Assembly: GCA_963678135.1 (NCBI GenBank)
Contig: OY782667.1
Location: 930,001 to 994,000, forward strand
DNA: 64,000 nt
Source: JAHJKV01 sp963678135
Lineage (GTDB): Bacteria; Desulfobacterota; Desulfovibrionia; Desulfovibrionales; Desulfovibrionaceae
Direction of reading: 5' to 3'
Positions 25,736-34,075 of the stretch are shown here, piece after piece. Under the pieces are notes generated by a model. That model was not told the origin of the DNA and did no database searches. It saw only the letters and a list, made by a program, of their open reading frames with translations. Both the position numbers and the translations under genes were made by a program. Each line of letters opens with the position of its first letter. Positions within the stretch are counted from its first letter, which is position 1.

Positions 25736-26233
25736 ATCGTCTATGCGGTATTTTTCCTGTGCATCAGTAAAATCAGTCCATGAAGAGCCTATTGAGATAT
25801 TATGTACAAAAGGGAATAAATAAGATTTTGCTATGTTATAGCTTGGAAATTCTGAAATATGTAAGCTACCATTATGTGCAAGAGAGGCCGTAATCCACAT
25901 GCCAGCCTTGAACTGGCCATTATAATTAAACGCATCAAGCGCAATCGTGACATCAACAGTATTATTTTTTGAATCTTCAAAAATTTTAGATACAGTTGTA
26001 CTGTCTATTTGCCCTGCTAAAATATTTTCCCGGGTAAGGGGGTATCCATCGCGTGGGTATCGCCCTGTTTGATCCGCAAGAATACTCACTTCGGCAAGGT
26101 CAGCATACTCAAGAACCTTTTGATAATAGTGAGCTATTTTGGGATGGCTGTTTGGCATGTAACAATCTTTATTGGTGTTGATACAAGAGAAGGCTATTGC
26201 CTTTTCATATTGCGATTGTGTCTGTTTTGTCAA
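25730..26233 (-). pseudogene. Gene truncated by the IS1182 remnant, unknown product
   Basis: About 168 residues on the minus strand with coherent coding character (HPKIAHYYQKVLEYADLAEVSILADQ, VDVTIALDAFNYNGQFKAG). No family is recognised. Its 3' end runs into the transposase remnant; the last dozen residues of the open frame are antisense transposase. The gene was probably cut by insertion or deletion at the IS. It converges with the transposase and lies just past the LysE-family gene. Confidence 0.6.
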
Positions 26234-26249
26234 AAACTAGCTTTTCCCG

Positions 26250-26855
26250 TCACCCCTTAAGCAGTAAGCCAAGGGCGATAGACCACATGGTAATGCCGAT
26301 GATACAGTCGAGGATGCGCCAAGTGCTTGTTCTTTGAAACAGAGGGGCAAGGATTTGACCGCCGAGGCTTAAGGCAAAAAACCAGACACTTGAACCAGTA
26401 ACTGCTCCTATGCCGTACCACAGACGCTCTATGCCATGGAACTGTCCGGCAATAGAGCCTAAGAGAACCACAGTATCCAAATAAACATGCGGATTGAGCA
26501 AAGTAAGCGCGAGAACAGTAAGTATGATTTGTTTTTTCGAGCGTTTGGAGCTTTTTTGCAGGCCTAGGCTTTGCCCACGCAAGGCAGCAAGAAAAGAGCG
26601 CAATCCATAGCAAAACAGAAAGGCTGCACCAAACCATGCTGTTAGGCGCATAAGGTTTGGGTGGGAGGCCACAAGCGAGCCTAATCCGGCCACGCCACAG
26701 CTGATGAGTACTATATCGCACAAAGCGCAGACCAGAGCTACCAGCAAGTGGTGCTCACGCCGAACGCCTTGGGTCAGTACAAAGGCATTTTGCGCGCCAA
26801 TGGCACTAATAAGCCCAACACTTACTCCAAAGCCCTGTGCAAGCGATAAGATCAC
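26250..26855 (-). CDS. argO: LysE/ArgO-family amino-acid exporter
   Basis: 201 aa with six hydrophobic segments and the family N-terminus GFGVSVGLISAIGAQNAFVLTQG. The motif LTLLNPHVYLDTVVLLGS matches ArgO/LysE more closely than RhtB. It exports basic amino acids (arginine, lysine). No LysR-type regulator is next to it. A 346-bp gap upstream holds two tandem arrays. Confidence 0.88.
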   Translation of the reverse strand: MILSLAQGFGVSVGLISAIGAQNAFVLTQGVRREHHLLVALVCALCDIVLISCGVAGLGSLVASHPNLMRLTAWFGAAFLFCYGLRSFLAALRGQSLGLQKSSKRSKKQIILTVLALTLLNPHVYLDTVVLLGSIAGQFHGIERLWYGIGAVTGSSVWFFALSLGGQILAPLFQRTSTWRILDCIIGITMWSIALGLLLKG

Positions 26856-26882
26856 AAGAAGTTCCTTTATAGTTTGTTATGT

Positions 26883-27082
26883 GTTTTGCCATTGAGTTGT
26901 TTCTACAGCTCAATAGCAAGAATACTACAGATGTTTTGTCGTAGAATTGTCTCTACAGCACAACAGTAAGAAAACTACAAATATTTTGCTGTGTAGTTGT
27001 TTTTACAGTGTAATAGCAAGAATACTACGAATCTTTTGCTGTGTCTTTGTTTTTATAGTGTAACAGCAAGGATACTACAAAA
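26883..27082. repeat. Four 50-bp tandem repeats
   Basis: Units begin at 26883, 26933, 26983 and 27033, each exactly 50 bp and imperfectly conserved. Shared blocks are TTTTGC/T, TTGT.T.TACAG and AGCAAGAATACTACA. Units abut directly, so this is not a CRISPR. The first unit has an ATTGAG...CTCAAT dyad. It lies in the spacer between argO and cytochrome c-553. Confidence 0.85.
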
Positions 27083-27118
27083 CTTTTTGAACAAATGCTT
27101 GAGCTGACTCTCTGTTGC

Positions 27119-27181
27119 ATTGTTTCAAACACAGGCTACATTGTTCCAAAAACAGGTTGTATTGTTTCAAAAACAGGATGT
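27119..27181. repeat. Three 21-bp tandem repeats
   Basis: ATTGTTTCAAACACAGGCTAC-type units at 27119, 27140 and 27161, directly after the 50-bp array and about 20 bp past the cytochrome c-553 stop. Confidence 0.85.
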
Positions 27182-27201
27182 TATGGAAAAGCAATGCCCT
27201 G

Positions 27202-27504
27202 TTAAAATTCGCTTATATACTTAGAAAGATTTGGTATTTCGTCTTTATTTAATTTATTAACAACACGGCTCATAAGTTTTGCTTTTTTTCCGCCAAAGCT
27301 GCCATCAGCATAGCCTGTAAGTTTTTTTTGGATGTCCTGTGCAGATTGTCCTTTGAGCATGTCTTTGCCTGAAGCAGAGGCGATTTTATTGCCATTTTGA
27401 CCATGACAGCCAGCACATTTTGCAGCGTAAAGGCTTGCGGATGAACCGGCAAAAGCTGTGCTTGCAACACACAGACAAAGCAAAGAACAGACTAATTTTT
27501 TCAT
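27202..27504 (-). CDS. Periplasmic cytochrome c-553 (monohaem)
   Basis: 100 aa with a signal peptide cleaved near residue 19 (STAFA). The haem site is C30-AG-C33-H34 and the probable axial Met is M78 (KAKLMSRVV). This is the size and pattern of Desulfovibrio cytochrome c-553, a small electron carrier for periplasmic dehydrogenases such as formate or lactate systems. Monocistronic, with GGGGAAAAAATG at the start. Confidence 0.92.
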   Translation of the reverse strand: MKKLVCSLLCLCVASTAFAGSSASLYAAKCAGCHGQNGNKIASASGKDMLKGQSAQDIQKKLTGYADGSFGGKKAKLMSRVVNKLNKDEIPNLSKYISEF

Positions 27505-27644
27505 TTTTTCCCCTCAAGTATTCTGTGTTCAAAAAATTGTTTTTTAGGAAAAAGCATAACAGCTAAAAAAGCAAGAGTTTCTTGCAAAGCTCAAGACCTC
27601 TTCAATTTCCCATCTTTGTTTGTTGCAGCACCTCCCCCCTTCTT

Positions 27645-27812
27645 GTCATCCTGCGCGAAGTCGCAGGATCCAGTCTTCTGTCTTTTCTTTTTTTTCTTTC
27701 GCCTTCTCTTCCCCCTTGCTTCTTCTCCTACTGCGTCAAAGCCTCTCACCCCGGCTCTGCTGGACTGTCGCGACTTACGCGCGGAAGTGACAGAGGGAGA
27801 GCGCAGGATGAC
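27645..27812. repeat. Dispersed palindromic repeat, copy C
   Basis: Same layout and orientation as copy A: arm GTCATCCTGCGCGAAGTCGC, a pyrimidine-rich middle, the conserved CTACTGCGTCAAAGCCTC stretch, and a closing arm degenerated to GACTGTCGCGACTTACGCGC. Extra partial arms follow to about 27835. It lies between cytochrome c-553 and the cobalamin riboswitch. Confidence 0.85.
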
Positions 27813-27934
27813 AGAGGGGGAGAGTAGGATAACCGAGTTACAGAAAGATTTGCCCTTGCCAAGAGCTTTTTCATTTTTTTGTTGCGAATGAATCCTAATT
27901 AGAGTAGAGCATTTTATATGTTCTTTGGGTGTTT

Positions 27935-28160
27935 TCAATACAAGGAAAGCCGGTGAAAATCCGGTACGGTTCAGCCGCTGTGATTTTTGTGTCTTTTGTT
28001 TGCATTAAGTGAACTCAAGAATGCACTTGAAAAGTCAGCATCCTTGCCCAAATGTTTTCTTACACGGTTTTCTAAAACCGTTCAATCCTTCACCTGTTGT
28101 CGGCTTTTAAGGTTCAGCCAAAAAAGTCAAAAAAACAACTGAGCAAACAGACTTTTTCGG
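27935..28160 (+). promoter_or_regulatory. Cobalamin (B12) riboswitch upstream of nrdD
   Basis: The conserved aptamer pieces appear in order: AAGGAAAGCCGGTGAAAATC at 27941, CCGGTACGGTTCAGCCGCTG at 27961 containing the B12 box (AGCCGCTGTGA, 27973-27983), and AGTCAGCATCCTTGCCC (28033-28049). Possible expression-platform hairpins follow: ACGGTTTT/AAAACCGT at 28064-28082 and AAAAAGTC/GACTTTTT at about 28122-28158. The nrdD ATG is at 28215. Known B12 riboswitches lower expression when adenosylcobalamin is abundant. Confidence 0.85.
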
Positions 28161-28214
28161 TTTGATCTCTTAAGCTATTGTCCCGTTTTCGCTGTTTGCA
28201 TGTGAGAGAAATTG

Positions 28215-30281
28215 ATGCCTCATAAAATTCTTAAACGCGATGGATGTATTGAAACATGGTCTACCACACGGATTGCAGCTGCTATCTTTAAGGCTCTTAA
28301 GGGTAGCGGTATTAAAGACTCTTTGCTGGCAGATAGGCTGGCAGGCAAGGTCGAGCAAAAACTTTTGGATCAGGAAATACCTAATCAGGAAGAAGTGCAG
28401 GATATGGTTCAGCAGGTTCTTATGGAATCTCGCTTGTTCAAAGTGGCTGAACGCTATATTTTGTATAGAGAAAAACGCCGTGAATTGCGTACCCAAAATC
28501 AGGCCTTTCTTGATATTGCAGGTGTAACTGACGGGTATCTTGATAACCTTGATTGGCGTGTGAACGAAAATTCTAATATGACCCATTCCTTTCAGGGGCT
28601 TATTTTGCATATGGCAGGAGCTGTTCAGGCAAGGTATGTACTTGAAAAATATCCGGAGGAAATACGTTTAGCCCATGAGTTTGGGTATTTTCATATCCAT
28701 GATCTTTCCTTTGGGCTGGCAGGATATTGCTCAGGATGGAGTTTGCGTGATCTTTTGCTTGAAGGCTTTAATCTGCGTGACCGCTGTTCTTCTACGCCTC
28801 CAAAACATTTTGATTCTGCCTGCGGACAGATTGTTAATTTTTTAGGAACGCTTCAAAATGAATGGGCTGGGGCTCAGGCATTTAATAATGTGGATACCTA
28901 TTTAGCTCCTTTTATTCGCCATGATGGACTGAGTTATACAAGCGTGAAGCAGCAAATTCAAAAAATGCTGCATAATCTGAATGCAACCTCTCGTTGGGGA
29001 GGGCAAAGTCCGTTTACCAACTTTACTTTTGATTTTGTACCACCTTCGCATATTGCAAAAGAACCGGTGATTATTGGCGGTGAATTGCAGGAATCAACAT
29101 ACGGAGAGTATGCTGAAGAAATGGCCATGATCAATAGAGCCTACTTAGAAGTGATGCTCGAAGGTGATGCAGACGGGCGTATCTTCTCTTTCCCCATCCC
29201 AACGTATAACGTGACCACTGATTTCCCTTGGGAAAGTGAAGAAGGAAAACTGCTCTTAAAAATGACGGCCAAGTATGGAGCACCGTATTTTCAGAATTTT
29301 ATTAACTCTGATCTGAATCCTGAGGATGTTCGCTCCATGTGTTGTCGTTTACAGATGGACTTGCGTGAAATACGGAAAAAAACTGGTGGACTTTTTGGTG
29401 CTGGAGACCTTACAGGTTCTATTGGGGTTGTTACGCTGAATTTGCCCAAACTGGCATATCTTGCACACGGAGACGATGATTTTTTTGATCTCTTAACTGA
29501 ATATGCTACTTTAGCCAAAGATTCTTTGGAATTTAAGCGTAAAATAGTGGAGCAAAATTTTGAAGCCGGGATGTTCCCGTTTTCACGCCGGTATTTGAAA
29601 AATGGTTTTAAGGGGCATTTCTCAACGATTGGGGTTATTGGTGGACATGAAGCCTGTCTTAATCTGCTGGGCAAAGGCTTGGAAACTGAATCAGGCTCAC
29701 GACTTATGGAGCGCGTGCTGAATCATTTGCGTGAGCTTATGGTCGGTTTTCAGGAAGAGACAGGGAATTTATATAACCTTGAAGCAACTCCAGCAGAGGG
29801 AACATGCTACCGCTTAGCTAAAATCGATAAGTCTCTTTACGGAGATGGTATTCAAGCCTCTGGAACGGAGACTCCCTATTATACGAATTCTACCTTGCTG
29901 CCTGTAGGGTCTACTGCTGATGTCATTGCTGCCTTGCAGCAGCAGGATGCACTGCAAACAAAGTATACAGGCGGAACGGTGTTCCATACCTTTCTTGGGG
30001 AAGCAGTTGCAGATGAAGACAGTTTAAGGCAGTTCTTAATAACAGCCATGAGCAATACGAAAATGCCGTATATTTCAGTAACTCCTACATTTTCCATTTG
30101 TGAAAATCATGGGTATATATACGGGGAGCACTTTAGTTGTCCTACTTGCGGTAAGGAGACAGAGGTGTATACAAGGGTTGTTGGCTATTATCGCCCTGTG
30201 GGTCGCTGGAACAAAGGCAAGCAGCAGGAGTTTAAGGATCGTTTGGAGTATTCAAAGGAATCTTTGTGCTGCACACAATAG
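28215..30281 (+). CDS. nrdD: Anaerobic (class III) ribonucleoside-triphosphate reductase
   Basis: 688 aa glycyl-radical enzyme that makes deoxynucleotides without oxygen. The N-terminal ATP-cone (about residues 3-95, KILKRDGCIETWS...) carries allosteric control. The barrel holds NATSRWGGQSPFTNFTFD and the active-site region RCCxxxMD-like (MCCRLQMDLR). The zinc site is CENHGY...CPTCG, and the glycyl radical is G657 in RVVGYYRPVG. The ATG at 28215 follows GAGAGAA; the TTG one codon earlier is not needed. No nrdG activase gene is adjacent. The cobalamin riboswitch upstream implies that NrdD replaces a B12-dependent class II enzyme when B12 is scarce. Confidence 0.95.
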   Translation: MPHKILKRDGCIETWSTTRIAAAIFKALKGSGIKDSLLADRLAGKVEQKLLDQEIPNQEEVQDMVQQVLMESRLFKVAERYILYREKRRELRTQNQAFLDIAGVTDGYLDNLDWRVNENSNMTHSFQGLILHMAGAVQARYVLEKYPEEIRLAHEFGYFHIHDLSFGLAGYCSGWSLRDLLLEGFNLRDRCSSTPPKHFDSACGQIVNFLGTLQNEWAGAQAFNNVDTYLAPFIRHDGLSYTSVKQQIQKMLHNLNATSRWGGQSPFTNFTFDFVPPSHIAKEPVIIGGELQESTYGEYAEEMAMINRAYLEVMLEGDADGRIFSFPIPTYNVTTDFPWESEEGKLLLKMTAKYGAPYFQNFINSDLNPEDVRSMCCRLQMDLREIRKKTGGLFGAGDLTGSIGVVTLNLPKLAYLAHGDDDFFDLLTEYATLAKDSLEFKRKIVEQNFEAGMFPFSRRYLKNGFKGHFSTIGVIGGHEACLNLLGKGLETESGSRLMERVLNHLRELMVGFQEETGNLYNLEATPAEGTCYRLAKIDKSLYGDGIQASGTETPYYTNSTLLPVGSTADVIAALQQQDALQTKYTGGTVFHTFLGEAVADEDSLRQFLITAMSNTKMPYISVTPTFSICENHGYIYGEHFSCPTCGKETEVYTRVVGYYRPVGRWNKGKQQEFKDRLEYSKESLCCTQ

Positions 30282-30299
30282 TTAGGAACATATGCGTTC

Positions 30300-30527
30300 A
30301 TGATTCTTGATTCAAACCAAATTGCCTCCATAAGGCAACATAATGATGAAGAGCTTCGTCGGGGTAGTCGTGGAACACACGGCTATCCCGCACGAACTGT
30401 TCAAAATTTACTGTACACGATTGAAGCCCTGAAAAAAGAAAAGCGGAAGTGGAAAAAACTGGCTCAAACCAGAGGAAAGGCTTTGGAAGACATACACGCG
30501 ATTGCCTCAGAAAAATTACCCGGATAG
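30300..30527 (+). CDS. Small charged protein after nrdD, unknown
   Basis: 75 aa, highly charged and predicted helical (TVQNLLYTIEALKKEKRKWKK). No recognised domain. It starts 18 bp after nrdD, with AGGA at about 12 nt before the ATG, and may be cotranscribed with it. Confidence 0.6.
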   Translation: MILDSNQIASIRQHNDEELRRGSRGTHGYPARTVQNLLYTIEALKKEKRKWKKLAQTRGKALEDIHAIASEKLPG

Positions 30528-30619
30528 TTCGTTTGTATTGTAGTCTGTACGCTGGTACACAGCAGTAAATTTTGATGTTTTTTATATCTGATAACTCTCT
30601 AAATTTCTGAATATTTTTT

Positions 30620-31960
30620 ATGTCCGGATTACAACTCCTTATTGTTGAGGATGAGGCTAAAAATTTAGATAGCCTTGTTGCCATAGCTGAGTCTGCTGGC
30701 TTTCAAGTGACTGCCTGCTCCGGTTCTGAGATTGCTGAACAATATATTCGGCAAAAGAATTTTGACGCAATCATCAGTGACTTACATACTCAGGGCAAAG
30801 GCGAACTGCATTTATTAAAGCTCGCTAAAACTCAAAATAGCAGTACACTTGTCGTGATTATTACAGACTCTGATTCTGTGGAACGCGCTGTGGAAGCTGT
30901 GGATATGGGGGCATACCGCTATATTACCAAGCCTTACGAATTAGAGCGTATACGCCTTTTAATCAAACAGGTTCGGGAACAGTGTTTACTCCGGGCGGAG
31001 CTGATTGAGCTACGCAGTATGGTTGAAGACAGCCGAAAGTCCAAAATAATAGGAAAAAGTCCTGCTATTCAGGAAGTGAAGGAGTTTATTCAAAAAATAT
31101 CTCCCTTGGATTGTGCCCTTCTTTTGGAGGGAGAAACTGGCGTGGGTAAAGAGTTCTTTGCGAGGCTAGCCCATGAAAATAGTACACGGGCAGATAAAGG
31201 TTTTTTTGCAGTCAATTGCGGTTCTTTTGCCGAAGGATTGTTGAGTAATGAACTTTTTGGGCATGAAAAAGACGCTTTTACAGGAGCTGGACAGCGTAAA
31301 GCTGGTATTTTTGAAGCAGCAGCCGGAGGCACGCTGTTTCTTGATGAAATTAGTGAGATGTCGCTTAGTTCGCAGGTCAAACTGTTGCGAGTGTTGCAAG
31401 AGGGTGTTTTTTTAAGGGTAGGTGGAACGCAAGAAGTTGTCGCGGACGTTCGCATTATTGCTGCAGCCAATAGAAATTTGCAAGATGAAGTCGTTGCCGG
31501 GCGATTTCGTAAGGATCTTTTATATCGACTCAATATCATTCGTATAACTATTCCTCCCTTGCGTGAGCGTGTTGAAGATATTTCTTTGTTTTGCAAATTT
31601 TTTATTGCTAAGTTCGCAGAAAAGTATCGGAAAAATATTGATGCTATTTCCGATGAAGTCATGAGCATCTTATACGAGTATCAATATCCGGGGAATGTAC
31701 GAGAACTTATCAATATTATTGAACGCGCTGTTATTTTAGCAGAATCGAATTGTATTGAACGAAAACAACTGCCCAAGCGGATTTTGAAAAAAATCATACA
31801 TGCTGAGCCCGTGGAAAATACCCTGTGCTCTCTTGCTGAAATACAAGAGCAGCATATCCACAAAGTACTTGAACATGTTGGCGGAAACAAAACTCAAGCC
31901 GCTAAAATTTTAGGCGTGGACAGGATAACCCTCTGGCGAAAGCTAAAGAAGGATAAATAG
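30620..31960 (+). CDS. NtrC-family sigma-54-dependent response regulator with DAFTGA loop
   Basis: 446 aa: a receiver domain (about 4-120; D54 probable phospho-acceptor, K104), an AAA+ sigma-54 activation domain (about 142-375) with Walker A GETGVGKE (171-178) and Walker B GGTLFLDE (236-243), and a Fis-type helix-turn-helix (NKTQAAKILGVDRITLWRKL). The sigma-54 contact loop reads DAFTGA (218-223) instead of GAFTGA. No sensor kinase is adjacent. The gene lies about 175 bp upstream of a near-perfect sigma-54 promoter on the same strand that drives a 37-codon gene, the likeliest visible target. Confidence 0.93.
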   Translation: MSGLQLLIVEDEAKNLDSLVAIAESAGFQVTACSGSEIAEQYIRQKNFDAIISDLHTQGKGELHLLKLAKTQNSSTLVVIITDSDSVERAVEAVDMGAYRYITKPYELERIRLLIKQVREQCLLRAELIELRSMVEDSRKSKIIGKSPAIQEVKEFIQKISPLDCALLLEGETGVGKEFFARLAHENSTRADKGFFAVNCGSFAEGLLSNELFGHEKDAFTGAGQRKAGIFEAAAGGTLFLDEISEMSLSSQVKLLRVLQEGVFLRVGGTQEVVADVRIIAAANRNLQDEVVAGRFRKDLLYRLNIIRITIPPLRERVEDISLFCKFFIAKFAEKYRKNIDAISDEVMSILYEYQYPGNVRELINIIERAVILAESNCIERKQLPKRILKKIIHAEPVENTLCSLAEIQEQHIHKVLEHVGGNKTQAAKILGVDRITLWRKLKKDK

Positions 31961-32134
31961 CTGAAGAAGGAACAACAGATGTTGCTATATGCAATAGCGT
32001 TGCAAAAAGCATCAGTCTGTAACCTTTTGAAAAAATAAGACTTAATATAATTTTGTTTCTCTTTGCAACAGTTCTTTCGCATTGCTATCTTTGGATTTTT
32101 TTCTAACTAGCTGAAATTATTGATATAAAAAACA

Positions 32135-32150
32135 TGGCACGCGCTTTGCT
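32135..32150 (+). promoter_or_regulatory. Sigma-54 (RpoN) promoter
   Basis: TGGCACGCGCTTTGCT matches the RpoN consensus TGGCACG-N4-TTGCW at every fixed position. Transcription would start near 32160, giving a leader of about 58 nt to the GTG at 32218. Possible activator sites upstream include TTGCTAT (31981, 32082) and GTTGCAAA/TTTGCAAC (31998, 32062). Confidence 0.85.
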
Positions 32151-32217
32151 TTAAGGCTGGATACTTTATCAACGGCGATAAGGTATCACTACAATCATAT
32201 TATTGAGGAGTTAAGAC

Positions 32218-32331
32218 GTGTTGAAGATTATTAAAAACAAAGTTGATGTTTTTTATAACAAATTAATGACTGCTGTGGTTTTTGCTCAGGCAAATGACCA
32301 TGCAGACGCTATGATTTTTCTCGACAAATAA
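32218..32331 (+). CDS. 37-aa microprotein under sigma-54 control
   Basis: 37 codons starting GTG with a strong GAGGAG site 7 nt upstream. The product has a basic amphipathic N-terminal half (MLKIIKNKVDVFYNKL), a short hydrophobic centre (MTAVVFAQ) and an acidic end (DHADAMIFLDK). Hairpins follow the stop. No family is recognised. The reality of the gene rests on the combination of consensus RpoN promoter, ribosome site and downstream hairpin. Confidence 0.7.
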   Translation: MLKIIKNKVDVFYNKLMTAVVFAQANDHADAMIFLDK

Positions 32332-32393
32332 GTCCGGAAAATACAACTTTGTGTGCCTTGGCATACAAAGAGGCATGAAAATGCCTGCACAAC

Positions 32394-32426
32394 AAAACCT
32401 CTGTGCTTTCTCCAGCCAGAGGTTTT
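32394..32426 (+). terminator. Hairpin after the microprotein gene
   Basis: AAAACCTCTG / CAGAGGTTTT stem, preceded by a smaller AGGCAT-gaaa-ATGCCT hairpin (32371-32386). Either strand could use it: the microprotein transcript from one side, the phage effector array ending at 32603 from the other. The rest of 32332-32602 shows nothing further. Confidence 0.6.
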
Positions 32427-32602
32427 GCTGTTTACCATTTCTTTTGAGTTGGCATACGTTGCAAGTTCCTGAGAAAGGAAAACTTTTTCAACAGCCAATT
32501 TAAAGTCAGGTGTCAGCCCCAAAAAGAAATAAAAAAGGCGAACAACGTGACCCTTGCTATTATGTCAGTACTTCTCTTTCCAAGATTACTTGTGTTGTTC
32601 CC

Positions 32603-33040
32603 TTACTTTTCTTTTATTTGTCCCGTATCCTCTGCGCCAAACAATTTTTTAAGCCATTTCTTAAGCGTAATCCGAAAAGGTACAGCAGGAATGTAGGTAT
32701 AATGAGGCTTTGCCTTTTCAATAAGCTGTTCAAGACTAAAATCTTCAAACTCAAGCTCTTCATAATTTTCTGAAAGCATGTATCTTAGCAAGTGACGCAG
32801 TTTTCCTTGATGCGTTGGTACGTCTTCGATGCAGCGCAAATCTACTTTGTTATTCTCTTTGACAAAGTATTCAAGCAGCCGTCCTTCAGCATCAAAAACT
32901 GTATATATCCCATCTCGCACGTCATAATGCTCAACCGTACAGATTGCATGTTCAAATTCTGTACAAAGAGTAGCATCGCACGCAGAATTATCATTGCCTT
33001 CTGTTACAAATATAACAATGGGATATTTTATATCTTTCAC
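32603..33040 (-). CDS. Cytosolic protein of the effector array, family 2, copy 1
   Basis: 145 aa, no signal peptide or membrane helix, acidic. Nearly the same as the protein at 35342-35770 over its first 80 residues (YPIVIFVTEGNDNSAC, VEHYDVRDGIYTVFDAEGRL), with divergence only in the middle of the second half. It starts GTG after TTTGGAGGGAT. Both copies follow a periplasmic immunity-like gene, so the pair belongs to a duplicated cassette. It may be a cytosolic immunity protein or an accessory factor; no family is recognised. Confidence 0.7.
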   Translation of the reverse strand: MKDIKYPIVIFVTEGNDNSACDATLCTEFEHAICTVEHYDVRDGIYTVFDAEGRLLEYFVKENNKVDLRCIEDVPTHQGKLRHLLRYMLSENYEELEFEDFSLEQLIEKAKPHYTYIPAVPFRITLKKWLKKLFGAEDTGQIKEK

Positions 33041-33077
33041 TAGAACCTATCCCTCCAAAGTTGCTTTCTTCTTAAAT

Positions 33078-33515
33078 CATTCAAAATCTTTGTATGCTTC
33101 GCTATCATAGCCTTCAGGGGTATTTGCATAAACTTCCCAGTAGCTTGGGCGCCTTTTCAATTTTTCCCAATAACTATCAGCCATACCCTCTCTCTATGCC
33201 ATAATCAGTGTATTTTCCCCTGAAATGATGGAATTTTTTACCATCATACGAATAAGAAAAAGTAATAGTTTTGCCTTCTATTTTAGGCTTTACCAAAACC
33301 AAAGAGTTAGGTACGCCACAAGCCGATTGCCATGTGCCTTCAAACCCATCTTTGCCTTGGACTATTCTTAATTCATAACCAAGCAAATCACCTCCTTCTT
33401 CATGATAATACATAGAAGAGAAAGTGCCTGTAGCCATAATCTCCTCTGCCTGCGAGGACATAGGATAAAAGGTTGTGCTGACCAAAATAGCCAGCACCAT
33501 AGCAAAACAAGGCAA
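33078..33515 (-). pseudogene. Periplasmic immunity-like protein, copy 3, frameshifted near its end
   Basis: Homologous to the proteins at 35807-36247 and 36438-36878. It keeps the signal peptide (LPCFAMVLAILVSTTFYPMSSQA) and the TITFSYSYDGK region. Near 33180 the reading frame changes; the normal end WEKLKRRPSYWEVYANTPEG continues in another frame to a stop at 33078. Deletion of about a dozen bases around GIEQEPMDD explains it. It probably gives a shortened product ending at 33177, or none. Confidence 0.7.
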
Positions 33516-33519
33516 ATAC

Positions 33520-33747
33520 TTATTCCCAATGTTTGGATCTTTTTTGAGCTTCTTTAATCCATTTGTCTCGATTTTCTCTGCCCTCAGGGACTTCCATATA
33601 AAAATGAACTTCATCTTTGCCCTTGCGAAAATTTCCGCCCCACGACAAACCTGCTTTTCTTGCATTTTTAAGCACTTCCTCCCATTGTTTACTCTTTTTC
33701 AAATTGTATACCCTTTTAATATTTTTACATTCCTTTTTAATATACAA
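33520..33747 (-). pseudogene. Displaced C-terminal fragment of the M15-peptidase effector, copy 3
   Basis: From about codon 20 on, this frame matches the last 55 residues of the intact effector at 36883-37947 (LSWGGNFRK, DEVHFYMEVPEG, KWIKEAQKR). It keeps only one zinc histidine and lacks the H/D pair, so it cannot be catalytic. It ends 5 bp before the start region of the frameshifted immunity gene, the same spacing as in the intact pair. Confidence 0.75.
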
Positions 33748-33771
33748 TATATGCTAAAACAGTATTTACAT

Positions 33772-34071
33772 TTACTTCTTTTTTGAACAAGCAAATCTTA
33801 AAATCAAAAGAGCATATGCCGATATAATAAACGGACTATGTGAAACAAAAGCATCGTATGAATCATGGGTAGTTACAATAAATAAAAAAAAGAAAAATCT
33901 AAAAATAGAAGATTTTACAAATGTTGTATATGAATCTCCAAAAATAAAAAACTTTATTCTTACTCTATAAGCGTCATTCTTTTTTGTTTTTAATATTATT
34001 ATTTGTTCGATAGTAAACATAATTATAAAAAAAATAATCCACGCAATGTCTACACCCGCCATTGTATCCAT
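33772..34071 (-). CDS. Three-helix membrane protein, candidate immunity protein of effector B
   Basis: About 100 aa with hydrophobic segments near residues 5-25, 52-66 and 75-92. The ATG at 34071 is about 5 bp after the effector B stop (34076), mirroring the coupling of effector A to its immunity gene. Base composition is very AT-rich. An integral membrane immunity protein would fit an effector that acts on the inner membrane, but nothing in effector B proves that. No family recognised. Confidence 0.6.
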   Translation of the reverse strand: MDTMAGVDIAWIIFFIIMFTIEQIIILKTKKNDAYRVRIKFFIFGDSYTTFVKSSIFRFFFFLFIVTTHDSYDAFVSHSPFIISAYALLILRFACSKKK

Positions 34072-34075
34072 ATAA

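Noticed and set aside
24830..25823. Functional transposase
   Set aside because: An in-frame stop, a frameshift and a missing C-terminus show it is a remnant.
26883..27082. CRISPR array
   Set aside because: The 50-bp units touch each other with no unique spacers and no cas genes are present.
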